Assembly: GCA_003454335.1 (NCBI GenBank)
Contig: DMKK01000156.1
Coordinates: 6,065-11,662, forward strand
Length of the DNA stretch: 5,598 nucleotides
Origin: Gammaproteobacteria bacterium
Lineage (GTDB): Bacteria; Pseudomonadota; Gammaproteobacteria; UBA9214
Direction of reading: 5' to 3'
The notes under the pieces were generated by a model, which had not been told where the DNA came from, did not search any database, and saw nothing but the letters and a program-made list of their open reading frames with translations. Shown in pieces: positions 1-5,577 of this stretch (its first letter is position 1; each line of letters begins with the position of its first letter). Position numbers and translations under genes: made by a program.

Positions 1-1495
1 TCATAGGCTCGGCTGTGATGAGCACCCAGTACGGTGTTGGCTCCGTCTCCGTAATGAGACGACGCACAAGGTCGCGGAAGATGTTGGCGTTGGCAAAGAA
101 AAGCGGTGCGTCCCAGCGGATGATGAGCAGACCGTCAAGCCTTTTTGCCTCAGTATGGGTATCAATGTCTTGATAGCCATCTTTGCCATTTTTGCCCAAA
201 ACGGCCGAGTGTGGCCGCCATGATCGTTCGAAAAACTGCAAAATCGAGAGGCCGATGGCGATTACAATGCCTTCCAGCACGCCCACCAGCGCCACGCCGA
301 GAATGGCGACGGCTGCAAGAAAGAATTCACTTTTTCGCATGACCCACAGGCGCCGTAATTCGGCTATATCGAACAGGCCAATAGAGGCGATGATAACGAC
401 GGCCGCGAGTACCGATTGCGGCATTGCTTTCACCAGGCCCGGCACGAAGAGCAACATGCTCATCACCAGTGCGGCGGCGACCAGCCCCGTGAATTGTGTT
501 TTTGCGCCAGATTGTTCAGCAACGGCCGTTCGTGAACTGCTCGTGCTGACGGGGAAACCCTGAAAAAACCCGGCCAGTAAATTCGCCGATCCAATCCCGA
601 CCAATTCCTGATTGCTGTCCACCTCATCTCCACGGCGGGCGGCAAACCCGGCCGATGTTGAAATCGTGTCACCAATCGTGACCAGTGCCATACCCAGTGC
701 GGCGGCAGCCAGTAGTGGGAGACTGGCAAGCGATACATGTGGAAAAGAAGGGACGGGGAAGCCTTGCGGAAGCACGCCGACCACGGCGACTCCTTTGGTG
801 CCCAGACTGAAAGCCATCGAAATCAGGATGGCGACCACGACGGCGATCAAAATGCCCGGCACATTTGGTTTCAATCGTTTCAGCACCATGACAATGATCA
901 ATGCCAATGCCCCGACGCTGAACGCCCACCAATTGATTTGTTCAAAGCTGGCGAAGATAGCCATCACTTCAGCAAAAATGTTCTCACCCTCGACAGAAAT
1001 GCCGAGCAGCTTGGGGAGCTGTCCGATAAAAATAGTAACGGAAAGTCCTGCCAAATACCCGATGCGCACAGGTTTGGAAATCAGATCAGCGACGAAGCCC
1101 AGTTTGGTGGCGCCGGCCCCAACCGAGATCAGGCCGACAAAAAAGGCCAGCATTCCAGCCAGCGCAATCGCTTCGGCGGGGTCGTCAGTGACCAGCAGCG
1201 GTAAAATTGCGGCAGCAATCATCGGTCCAAGCGATGAATCGGGGCCAAGCACAAGGTAGGGCGAGGGGCCGAAGGCGGCATAGGCGAGGAGGCACATGAC
1301 GGTGGTGTACAGGCCGGTGATGGCGGGTAATCCTGCCAATTCGGCATACGCCATCCCCTGCGGCACGAGCAATGTGCTCAATACCAGGCCCGCGACAATA
1401 TCCTTGACTAACCACTGTGGTTTATACGTCCGCGCCGCCTCAATACCCGGCATCCATTTGCTGATTTGGTCTGGTTTGTTGGGGGAAGTGGCCAT
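1..1495 (-). CDS. SulP/SLC26 family anion permease, C-terminus cut by window edge
   Basis: This is an inner-membrane anion transporter of the SulP family, usually annotated as sulfate permease. The frame is open for 498 codons from the ATG at 1495 to the left edge. Visible family landmarks are the N-terminal LVPQGMAYAELAGLP (43-57), the ITGLYTT element (59-65) leading into LGPDSSLGP (83-91), the GDTIST segment of TM8 (275-280), and GFPVSTSSSRTAV then GAKTQ (313-334). Many hydrophobic spans cover residues 33-420. A cytosolic STAS domain starts near 450 (LIIRWDAPLFFANANIF, 457-473) and is truncated, with perhaps 60-80 residues missing. Asp276 and Thr280 have the same spacing as an ion-binding Asp/Thr pair described in the bicarbonate transporter BicA, so bicarbonate or another anion is possible. 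Substrate cannot be set from sequence. Only a weak GAG lies about 11 bases before the ATG. A terminator separates it from dksA upstream, so it probably has its own promoter. Confidence 0.93.
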   Translation of the reverse strand, partial: MATSPNKPDQISKWMPGIEAARTYKPQWLVKDIVAGLVLSTLLVPQGMAYAELAGLPAITGLYTTVMCLLAYAAFGPSPYLVLGPDSSLGPMIAAAILPLLVTDDPAEAIALAGMLAFFVGLISVGAGATKLGFVADLISKPVRIGYLAGLSVTIFIGQLPKLLGISVEGENIFAEVMAIFASFEQINWWAFSVGALALIIVMVLKRLKPNVPGILIAVVVAILISMAFSLGTKGVAVVGVLPQGFPVPSFPHVSLASLPLLAAAALGMALVTIGDTISTSAGFAARRGDEVDSNQELVGIGSANLLAGFFQGFPVSTSSSRTAVAEQSGAKTQFTGLVAAALVMSMLLFVPGLVKAMPQSVLAAVVIIASIGLFDIAELRRLWVMRKSEFFLAAVAILGVALVGVLEGIVIAIGLSILQFFERSWRPHSAVLGKNGKDGYQDIDTHTEAKRLDGLLIIRWDAPLFFANANIFRDLVRRLITETEPTPYWVLITAEPM

Positions 1496-1592
1496 TTTTT
1501 ATTGCTCGTGTTGTATTGACCTTGTCCTGGTAAGGGTAAGCCGGTGTTTGCATTTATGGCTATCCTGCAGGTTCCTCTGCAAGGCGTGGAAT

Positions 1593-1620
1593 AAAAAAGC
1601 CGGCAATACGCCGGCTCTTT
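1593..1620 (-). terminator. Rho-independent terminator of dksA
   Basis: A perfect 7-bp stem AGCCGGC/GCCGGCT with a 5-base loop (1598-1616) is followed, reading the minus strand, by a run of T (TTTTTAT). It starts about 30 bases after the dksA stop codon and about 100 bases before the SulP start. It therefore ends dksA transcription and makes read-through into the permease gene unlikely. A short A/G-rich tract on the other side (CTCAAAG on the minus strand) gives little T-run for the plus direction, so it is mainly one-way. Confidence 0.9.
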
Positions 1621-1645
1621 GAGACGATGGTAAGCCATAAACAAG

Positions 1646-2275
1646 CTACCCCATCTGTTTTTCCCGGATCTCATCAAGATATTTGCAATCAATGCACAGG
1701 GTGGCCGTGGGCCTTGCCTCAAGCCGTCTGACACCGATTTCAACACCACATGCCTCACAGAAGCCAAACTCTTCGTTGTCAAGATTACGCATGGATTCAT
1801 CAATCTTCTTGATCAGTTTACGTTCACGGTCGCGGGCACGTAACTCCATGCTGAATTCCGATTCCTGTGTTGCGCGATCATTTGGGTCAGGGAAGTTTGC
1901 AGCATCATCCTGCATGTGGTGGACGGTGCGATCCACTTCTTCCATCAGGCTGCGTTTCCATGCGAGGAGAATATCCCTGAAATGGGCAACCTGTCTTTCG
2001 TTCATATATTCTTCGCCCTTTTTCTCTTTATAGGGGGCGATGCCGGGTACCGGGCCAATTTGCGATGTTGTTTTCCGCGCGGGTCTTCTTCTGGGGGCTG
2101 TCTTTTTGGCCGCAACCGTCTTGGGAGCAGATTGCTTCGCAGTGGCCTTCTTTTCTGCTGCGGTTTTGTCGGCTGCGGCTTTCTTCGGTGCGGCTTTTTT
2201 GACTGTTTTCTTTTTCGCTACAGTCTTTTTCGTCGCTGCTGCTTCGCTCGTTACTGCTTTCTTCTTTGCCGCCAT
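1646..2275 (-). CDS. dksA: RNA polymerase-binding transcription factor DksA with Lys/Ala-rich N-terminal extension
   Basis: DksA binds the RNA polymerase secondary channel and, with ppGpp, tunes initiation at rRNA and amino-acid promoters. The protein has 209 residues against 151 in E. coli. Residues about 76-209 align without gaps to E. coli DksA, offset by 59: the GEEYMNE entry (88-93), the coiled coil with the tip acids Asp130 and Asp133 (E. coli Asp71, Asp74) and Ala135, RDRERKLIKKI (148-158), and the zinc cysteines 173, 176, 194 and 197, ending in EIREKQMG. Residues 1-70 are an added low-complexity tail with about 20 Lys, 4 Arg, 21 Ala and only 3 acidic residues, like a histone H1 tail. 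The ATG at 2275 has GGAGA (2284-2288) at proper spacing. Met91 is an internal alternative but would remove part of the conserved N-terminus. It is transcribed alone, from the promoter at 2390-2417 to the terminator at 1593-1620. Confidence 0.97.
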   Translation of the reverse strand: MAAKKKAVTSEAAATKKTVAKKKTVKKAAPKKAAADKTAAEKKATAKQSAPKTVAAKKTAPRRRPARKTTSQIGPVPGIAPYKEKKGEEYMNERQVAHFRDILLAWKRSLMEEVDRTVHHMQDDAANFPDPNDRATQESEFSMELRARDRERKLIKKIDESMRNLDNEEFGFCEACGVEIGVRRLEARPTATLCIDCKYLDEIREKQMG

Positions 2276-2382
2276 GTAGAATGTCTCCAGCTTTTACTGA
2301 TTTAACGTGCTGTTTGAATTAGAAAAATAAATTAATCCCGGGTCCACCTGCAGGTATTATTATTGCCGGGTAATGTTACAGG

Positions 2383-2399
2383 GGCGTTATTTATACGCC
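2383..2399. repeat. Inverted repeat enclosing the dksA -10 element
   Basis: GGCGT and ACGCC form perfect 5-base arms around a 7-base AT-only centre. The centre plus one arm base holds the TATAAA -10 hexamer of the predicted dksA promoter. The symmetry and position suit an operator or a supercoiling-sensitive cruciform. On the plus strand it could also form a weak hairpin in any leader of the phosphatase operon, followed by CTTTT. Its role is not established. Confidence 0.4.
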
Positions 2400-2417
2400 A
2401 CTTTTACCATTAGTCAA
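2390..2417 (-). promoter_or_regulatory. Predicted sigma-70 promoter of dksA
   Basis: On the minus strand TTGACT (2417-2412) and TATAAA (2395-2390) are 16 bases apart, each matching five of six consensus positions. Transcription would begin near 2383, giving a leader of roughly 105 bases before the dksA ATG. The bases after the -10 run into CGCCCC, a GC-rich stretch near the start site. Such stretches are often seen in promoters repressed by ppGpp/DksA, and E. coli dksA is known to be negatively autoregulated. Autoregulation here is inference only. Confidence 0.6.
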
Positions 2418-2501
2418 GAACGGAAAACGGCTTGAAACAGGCTTCGCCACCGGCATTTTAGCGGGGCGTACTTCGGGACAAATTGATTGAACAGCTTTAT
2501 T

Positions 2502-2507
2502 GAGGGA
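2502..2507 (+). promoter_or_regulatory. Ribosome binding site fixing the phosphatase start
   Basis: GAGGGA lies nine bases before the ATG at 2517. An in-frame TTG at 2487 would add ten residues but has no purine-rich site before it, and this GAGGGA would then be inside the gene. Family members begin only a few residues before the FDVDGT motif, which also favours 2517. Confidence 0.75.
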
Positions 2508-2516
2508 CGAGACGAA

Positions 2517-3290
2517 ATGCAAGCGAAATTACAGGCACTTTTGTTTGATGTTGATGGCACCCTGGCAGATACCGAGGAGGTCCATCGCCAGGCATTCAAT
2601 GCCGCATTTTCAGCGGCTGATCTGGACTGGGTCTGGAGTCAGGAACTCTATCATGAGCTGCTATCCGTGACCGGTGGCAAGGAACGTATTCGTTTTTATC
2701 TGGAGCGCGACCGGCCGGATTATCAGTTGCCACCGGATGCCGGTGAGTTTATTGCGCAATTGCATGCTAACAAGACCAGAATCTACGTCAGTATGTTAAC
2801 GAAGGGCGAGGTGCCGTTGCGCCCGGGCGTTGAACGCCTGATCAGGGAGGCGCATGCATGTGGCCTGCAGCTGGCCATTGTCACCACGACATCACCTGAA
2901 AACGTCAGTGCCCTGTTTGAGCACAGTTTTGGTGTGCATGAAAATGAATGGTTCGAGGTTGTTGCGGCGGGCGGTGTGGTGCCACAGAAAAAACCGGCAC
3001 CGGATATATACGATTATGCCCTCGAAAAGATGGGGCTGGCCGCGAGTGAATGTCTGGCGCTTGAGGATTCGGAGAATGGTTTACTGTCGGCCCGTGCTGC
3101 CGGGATCGATGTCGTGGTAACGGTAAACCAGTATACCGAGCAACATGATTTTACAGCGGCTGCGCTGGTGATTGATCATCTGGGGGAACCGGCCCAACCG
3201 TGCCGGATGATACAGGGCCGCTTGCAACCTGACCCCTGCATCGATGTGGATTATCTGCGCCGCTTGCACGCAGCCTGTCAGGAAGCATGA
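2517..3290 (+). CDS. CbbY-type HAD-superfamily phosphatase
   Basis: This is a cytosolic HAD hydrolase of 257 residues with all four motifs. Motif I is FDVDGT (Asp11 nucleophile, Asp13 acid/base), followed by the cap helix with HRQAFNAAF (23-31). Motif II is the VTTTS segment (122-126), motif III is KKPAPDIY (158-165), and motif IV is LEDSENG (182-188) holding Glu183 and Asp184 for Mg2+. TGGKERI (52-58) in the cap and the HLGEP ending (221-225) are hallmarks of the CbbY group, which includes the xylulose-1,5-bisphosphate phosphatases that remove a Rubisco misfire product. That substrate is plausible if the host is an autotroph. Other sugar phosphates (beta-phosphoglucomutase relatives) remain possible, and no cbb genes are adjacent. 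The last ~30 residues form a tail after HLGEP. It overlaps the next gene by ATGA, so the two are co-translated. No convincing promoter was found upstream. Confidence 0.88.
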   Translation: MQAKLQALLFDVDGTLADTEEVHRQAFNAAFSAADLDWVWSQELYHELLSVTGGKERIRFYLERDRPDYQLPPDAGEFIAQLHANKTRIYVSMLTKGEVPLRPGVERLIREAHACGLQLAIVTTTSPENVSALFEHSFGVHENEWFEVVAAGGVVPQKKPAPDIYDYALEKMGLAASECLALEDSENGLLSARAAGIDVVVTVNQYTEQHDFTAAALVIDHLGEPAQPCRMIQGRLQPDPCIDVDYLRRLHAACQEA

Positions 3291-4447
3291 CCGTAAAGAC
3301 AGCGGCCCGGATGCGGTTGATTCAGCCATTTTACGTGATGGCGTTGCTGGCGCGTGCACGTGAACTGGAAGCGGCTGGCCGTTCCATCATCCATATGGAA
3401 ATCGGCGAGCCGGATTTTGTTACCCCGCAGCCCCTGATCGATGCCGGCATCAGGGCGTTGCAGGACGGACGCACGCATTACACGCCGGCGGCCGGCCTGT
3501 GGGCGTTGCGTGAGAAAATAGCCGGCTTCTACCAGACGCGTTATGGCATTACCGTCGAGCCGGAACGGGTAGTGGTTACCCCGGGTGCATCAGCGGCGCT
3601 GCAACTGGTTTTGGCTGTACTGGTGAACGCGGGTGATCAGGTATTGCTGGCAGACCCGGGGTATCCCTGTAACCGTAATTTTGTCCATCTGTTAAACGGT
3701 GAGCCGGTTGCTGTTCCGGTGAATGCAGGCAGCGGTTATCAGCCTGCGCCACAACAGATCAGCGAGTACTGGACCGACCGGACCAGGGCCTTGCTGGTGG
3801 CATCCCCGTCCAACCCGACGGGGACCCTGCTGGATGACCATACCCTGCGGGAGTATCACACCATTACCGGGCGCAATGGCGGTAGCCTGATTGTTGATGA
3901 AATCTATCACGGGCTGACTTACGACGGTCCGGCGCAAACGGCACTTGCCGTGTCAGATGACATTTTCGTTATTAACAGTTTTTCAAAATACTTTGGCATG
4001 ACCGGCTGGCGGCTTGGTTGGCTGATTGCACCGCGCGAGGTTATTCCTGACATTGAAAAACTGGCGCAGAACCTGTTTCTTGCCGCGCCAACGCTGGCCC
4101 AGTACGCTGCTTTGAGCGCCTTTGATGATGAGGTAATAGCCATCCTTGATGCCCGCCGTGATGAATTCCGGTCGCGGCGGGACTATCTGCTGCCGGCGCT
4201 GCGTGATATCGGGTTTGGGATTCCGGTTGCGCCTGCCGGTGCATTTTATCTTTATGCAGATTGCAGCCGGTTTACCGATGACAGCTACGGTTTTGCAGAA
4301 CGCCTGCTTGAGGAAGCGGGAGTCGCGGTGACGCCAGGTATTGATTTCGGCAGCAATCAGCCTGAACAGCATGTGCGTTTTGCCTACACGACCTCACTGG
4401 AGAACCTGCAGGAAGGGATGCGTCGTCTGGCCGAAAGGCCGTGTTAA
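3287..4447 (+). CDS. Class I/II pyridoxal-phosphate-dependent aminotransferase
   Basis: This fold-type I aminotransferase of 386 residues has the normal length for the family. The N-terminal IGEPDF (39-44) and HYTPAAG (64-70) are typical of the aspartate aminotransferase I-gamma branch. SNPTGT (175-180) holds the cofactor-binding Asn176. VDEIYHGL (203-210) holds Asp204 and Tyr207. SFSKYFGMTGWRLG (231-244) fits the class-I attachment signature with Lys234 as the Schiff-base lysine. Arg364 in HVRFAY is the expected substrate carboxylate-binding arginine. Catalytic residues are intact, so it should be active, but the amino donor and acceptor cannot be told from sequence; Asp, Ala and branched-chain substrates all occur among relatives. 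The ATG at 3287 overlaps the phosphatase stop codon as ATGA. AGGA lies only about three bases before it, so translation probably depends on coupling. A hairpin with a T-rich tail follows just after the stop codon. Confidence 0.93.
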   Translation: MTVKTAARMRLIQPFYVMALLARARELEAAGRSIIHMEIGEPDFVTPQPLIDAGIRALQDGRTHYTPAAGLWALREKIAGFYQTRYGITVEPERVVVTPGASAALQLVLAVLVNAGDQVLLADPGYPCNRNFVHLLNGEPVAVPVNAGSGYQPAPQQISEYWTDRTRALLVASPSNPTGTLLDDHTLREYHTITGRNGGSLIVDEIYHGLTYDGPAQTALAVSDDIFVINSFSKYFGMTGWRLGWLIAPREVIPDIEKLAQNLFLAAPTLAQYAALSAFDDEVIAILDARRDEFRSRRDYLLPALRDIGFGIPVAPAGAFYLYADCSRFTDDSYGFAERLLEEAGVAVTPGIDFGSNQPEQHVRFAYTTSLENLQEGMRRLAERPC

Positions 4448-4452
4448 TCAAT

Positions 4453-4478
4453 ACCACCTGCACTGCGGGTAGTTCTTT
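4453..4478 (+). terminator. Probable terminator of the phosphatase-aminotransferase operon
   Basis: Six bases after the aminotransferase stop codon, 4453-4473 folds as a stem of eight pairs (one G-T) with one C-A mismatch and a 3-base ACT loop, then TTCTTTAT. The T-run is interrupted by one C, so efficiency may be partial. It would separate the operon from the small ORF that begins at 4582. Confidence 0.5.
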
Positions 4479-4562
4479 ATCGTGAATATGCAACAAAATT
4501 AAACTGCAAAAATTCACAGTATTCTGAACACCACTCCGTTACCTTGAATTTACAGTCAATGT

Positions 4563-4574
4563 AAAGGAGCAGGA
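4563..4574 (+). promoter_or_regulatory. Strong Shine-Dalgarno region of the 48-residue ORF
   Basis: AAAGGAG (4563-4569) closely matches the anti-16S sequence, and a second AGGA (4571-4574) sits seven bases before the ATG at 4582. This is the strongest ribosome-binding signal in the window and the main reason to believe the short ORF is translated. Confidence 0.6.
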
Positions 4575-4581
4575 ATTCACG

Positions 4582-4728
4582 ATGAACAATCAGTCAAACG
4601 TGGTTTGCCAGAGCGTATCAGCCAGGCCGGAACAGAATCGACAGCTGTTGCTGCTGGGGTTGTTGACAAAGTTCGCACTGGTGCTGCTGCTTGGCTTCGC
4701 TTATGCCTGTATCAGACTGTGTAGCTGA
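4582..4728 (+). CDS. Putative small single-span membrane protein (48 residues), function unknown
   Basis: The ORF runs ATG to TGA. The product has a polar N-terminal part of about 20 residues (MNNQSNVVCQ, then SARPEQNR) and one hydrophobic span from about Gln21 to Ile44, rich in Leu (QLLLLGLL, FALVLLLGFAYACI) with a single Lys30 inside. It ends RLCS. Cys9, Cys43 and Cys47 are present. There is no lipobox and no cleavable signal peptide I can argue for, so a bitopic membrane peptide is likely. I do not recognise a family. Support comes from the strong Shine-Dalgarno, membrane-protein composition, its place in an otherwise empty 320-base gap, and the hairpin that follows eight bases after its stop. 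Convergent cysZ lies 41 bases away. It could be a chance ORF, since Leu-rich short ORFs arise easily. Confidence 0.5.
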   Translation: MNNQSNVVCQSVSARPEQNRQLLLLGLLTKFALVLLLGFAYACIRLCS

Positions 4729-4735
4729 TATGTAT

Positions 4736-4774
4736 CGTAGGATGCGGAAGCTTCGTACCTCAGCACATCCTACG
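4736..4774. repeat. REP-like palindrome between the small ORF and cysZ
   Basis: Perfect 9-base arms CGTAGGATG (4736-4744) and CATCCTACG (4766-4774) enclose 21 bases with a small inner GCT/AGC pairing (4750-4752 with 4762-4764). The GTAG base and overall plan resemble the dispersed extragenic palindromes of gammaproteobacteria. The right arm contains the cysZ stop codon (4770-4772). Reading plus, TTTCGTTTTGTTT follows, so it could end transcription from the small ORF. Reading minus there is no T-run, though the stem could still protect the cysZ mRNA 3' end. Confidence 0.7.
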
Positions 4775-5519
4775 TTTCGTTTTGTTTCTGCGCGTTGTCT
4801 TTTAGTTCGCCTACCCACATTGCCGTCGCACCGGCCACGGAAACCGGCATGGCCAGAAAGTTCACAAACGGGATCATGGTCATCAGCAGTGAGCTGCCGC
4901 CAAAGCCGTAGGCGAGTACGCGTCGCTGGCGCAGCAATTTGCGCTGTTGCGAGAAATGCAGCAGGTGATTGGCCATCGGGTAGTCTATATATTCAATGAC
5001 CAGCATCCAGGCGCTGAACAGTGCCCATATAAAAGGTGCGGCGAGATTGATGCCGGGTATCAGGAACAGGATACCAAGAGGTATTGCGCGGAGGATAAAA
5101 TACACCAGTTTGCGCAGCTCGGAGACAATGCTCGGGATGATGTCTTTTACCAGTGCCTGCCAGCCGCCGGTTTCGACGAGTTGCCCGGTGAGGTGTTTTT
5201 CGACGGCTTCCGCCAGCATGCCATTAAAGGGTGCGGCGATCATATTGGTGATCACTGAGAAGGTGTAAAAGATAATCAGTACGCCGGCGACTGCGAACAG
5301 GGGCCACAGCAGGTAACGCAACCAGTCCAGCCAGGATGGCAGATAGCCGAGCAGCATATTGATTAATAGTTCCAGCCAGTGTGACAGTCCAAAGATTGCA
5401 CCGGAAAACACAAGGGTGCTGATGAGCAGGGGCATGGCGACGTAGCGGCGCAAGCCAGGTTGACGGATGAGGCGCAGACCTTCGAGCAGGTAATGCATGC
5501 CGGTTCGGTTGTTGCTCAT
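4770..5519 (-). CDS. cysZ: CysZ family sulfate transport protein
   Basis: This inner-membrane protein of 249 residues (E. coli CysZ has 253) feeds sulfate into the assimilatory cysteine pathway. Landmarks are PLLISTLVFSGA (30-41) in the first span, WLDWLRYLLWPL (63-74), NMIAAPFNGMLAE (92-104), RAIPLGILFLIPGI (144-157), FSAWMLVIEYIDYP (168-181), MIPFVNFLAMPVSVAGATA (215-233), then MWVGELKD. Hydrophobic spans lie near 25-48, 66-92, 140-180 and 203-236, as expected for the CysZ fold. The ATG at 5519 has AGGA (plus-strand TCCT, 5528-5531) eight bases upstream. The final six residues QKQNET and the TAG stop are encoded by or next to the REP-like palindrome, so the C-terminus may have been reset by the repeat. 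No cys gene adjoins it inside the window, and the upstream region is cut after about 80 bases. Confidence 0.95.
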   Translation of the reverse strand: MSNNRTGMHYLLEGLRLIRQPGLRRYVAMPLLISTLVFSGAIFGLSHWLELLINMLLGYLPSWLDWLRYLLWPLFAVAGVLIIFYTFSVITNMIAAPFNGMLAEAVEKHLTGQLVETGGWQALVKDIIPSIVSELRKLVYFILRAIPLGILFLIPGINLAAPFIWALFSAWMLVIEYIDYPMANHLLHFSQQRKLLRQRRVLAYGFGGSSLLMTMIPFVNFLAMPVSVAGATAMWVGELKDNAQKQNET

Positions 5520-5577
5520 GTTGAAATTCCTGTACGTAAATAAAATTTATTGCGTAGATCAGTTATGAATCCATATT

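Noticed and set aside
612..1259. Long plus-strand open frame of 215 codons
   Set aside because: It is antisense to the SulP permease, whose frame shows clear family motifs. The product is a low-complexity Ser/Ala/Pro mix with no recognisable domain.
1553..1582. Possible minus-strand promoter for the SulP gene (TTGCAG-18-CATAAA)
   Set aside because: Only about three and four of six consensus positions match. A promoter is expected between the dksA terminator and the permease start, but this one is too weak to call.
2040..2279. Plus-strand frame encoding a very hydrophobic Ala/Phe-rich peptide resembling a membrane protein
   Set aside because: It is the antisense of the Lys/Ala-rich DksA tail: reverse complements of Lys codons give Phe and similar residues. 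No supporting Shine-Dalgarno was found.
2332..2360. Possible plus-strand promoter for the phosphatase operon (TTAATC-17-TATTAT)
   Set aside because: The -10 is good but the -35 is poor, and AT-rich leaders give such matches by chance.
2487..2516. TTG start adding ten residues to the phosphatase
   Set aside because: There is no Shine-Dalgarno before it, and the GAGGGA at 2502-2507 is correctly placed for the ATG at 2517.
3983..4372. Minus-strand open frame of 129 codons opposite the aminotransferase
   Set aside because: It is a shadow of a well-supported aminotransferase frame and has no family features.
4520..4549. TATTCT and TTGAAT as promoter hexamers for the small ORF
   Set aside because: The two words are in the wrong order and neither has a partner at 16-18 bases.
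4947..5268. Two overlapping plus-strand frames opposite cysZ
   Set aside because: They are antisense shadows of cysZ, which matches its family along the full length.
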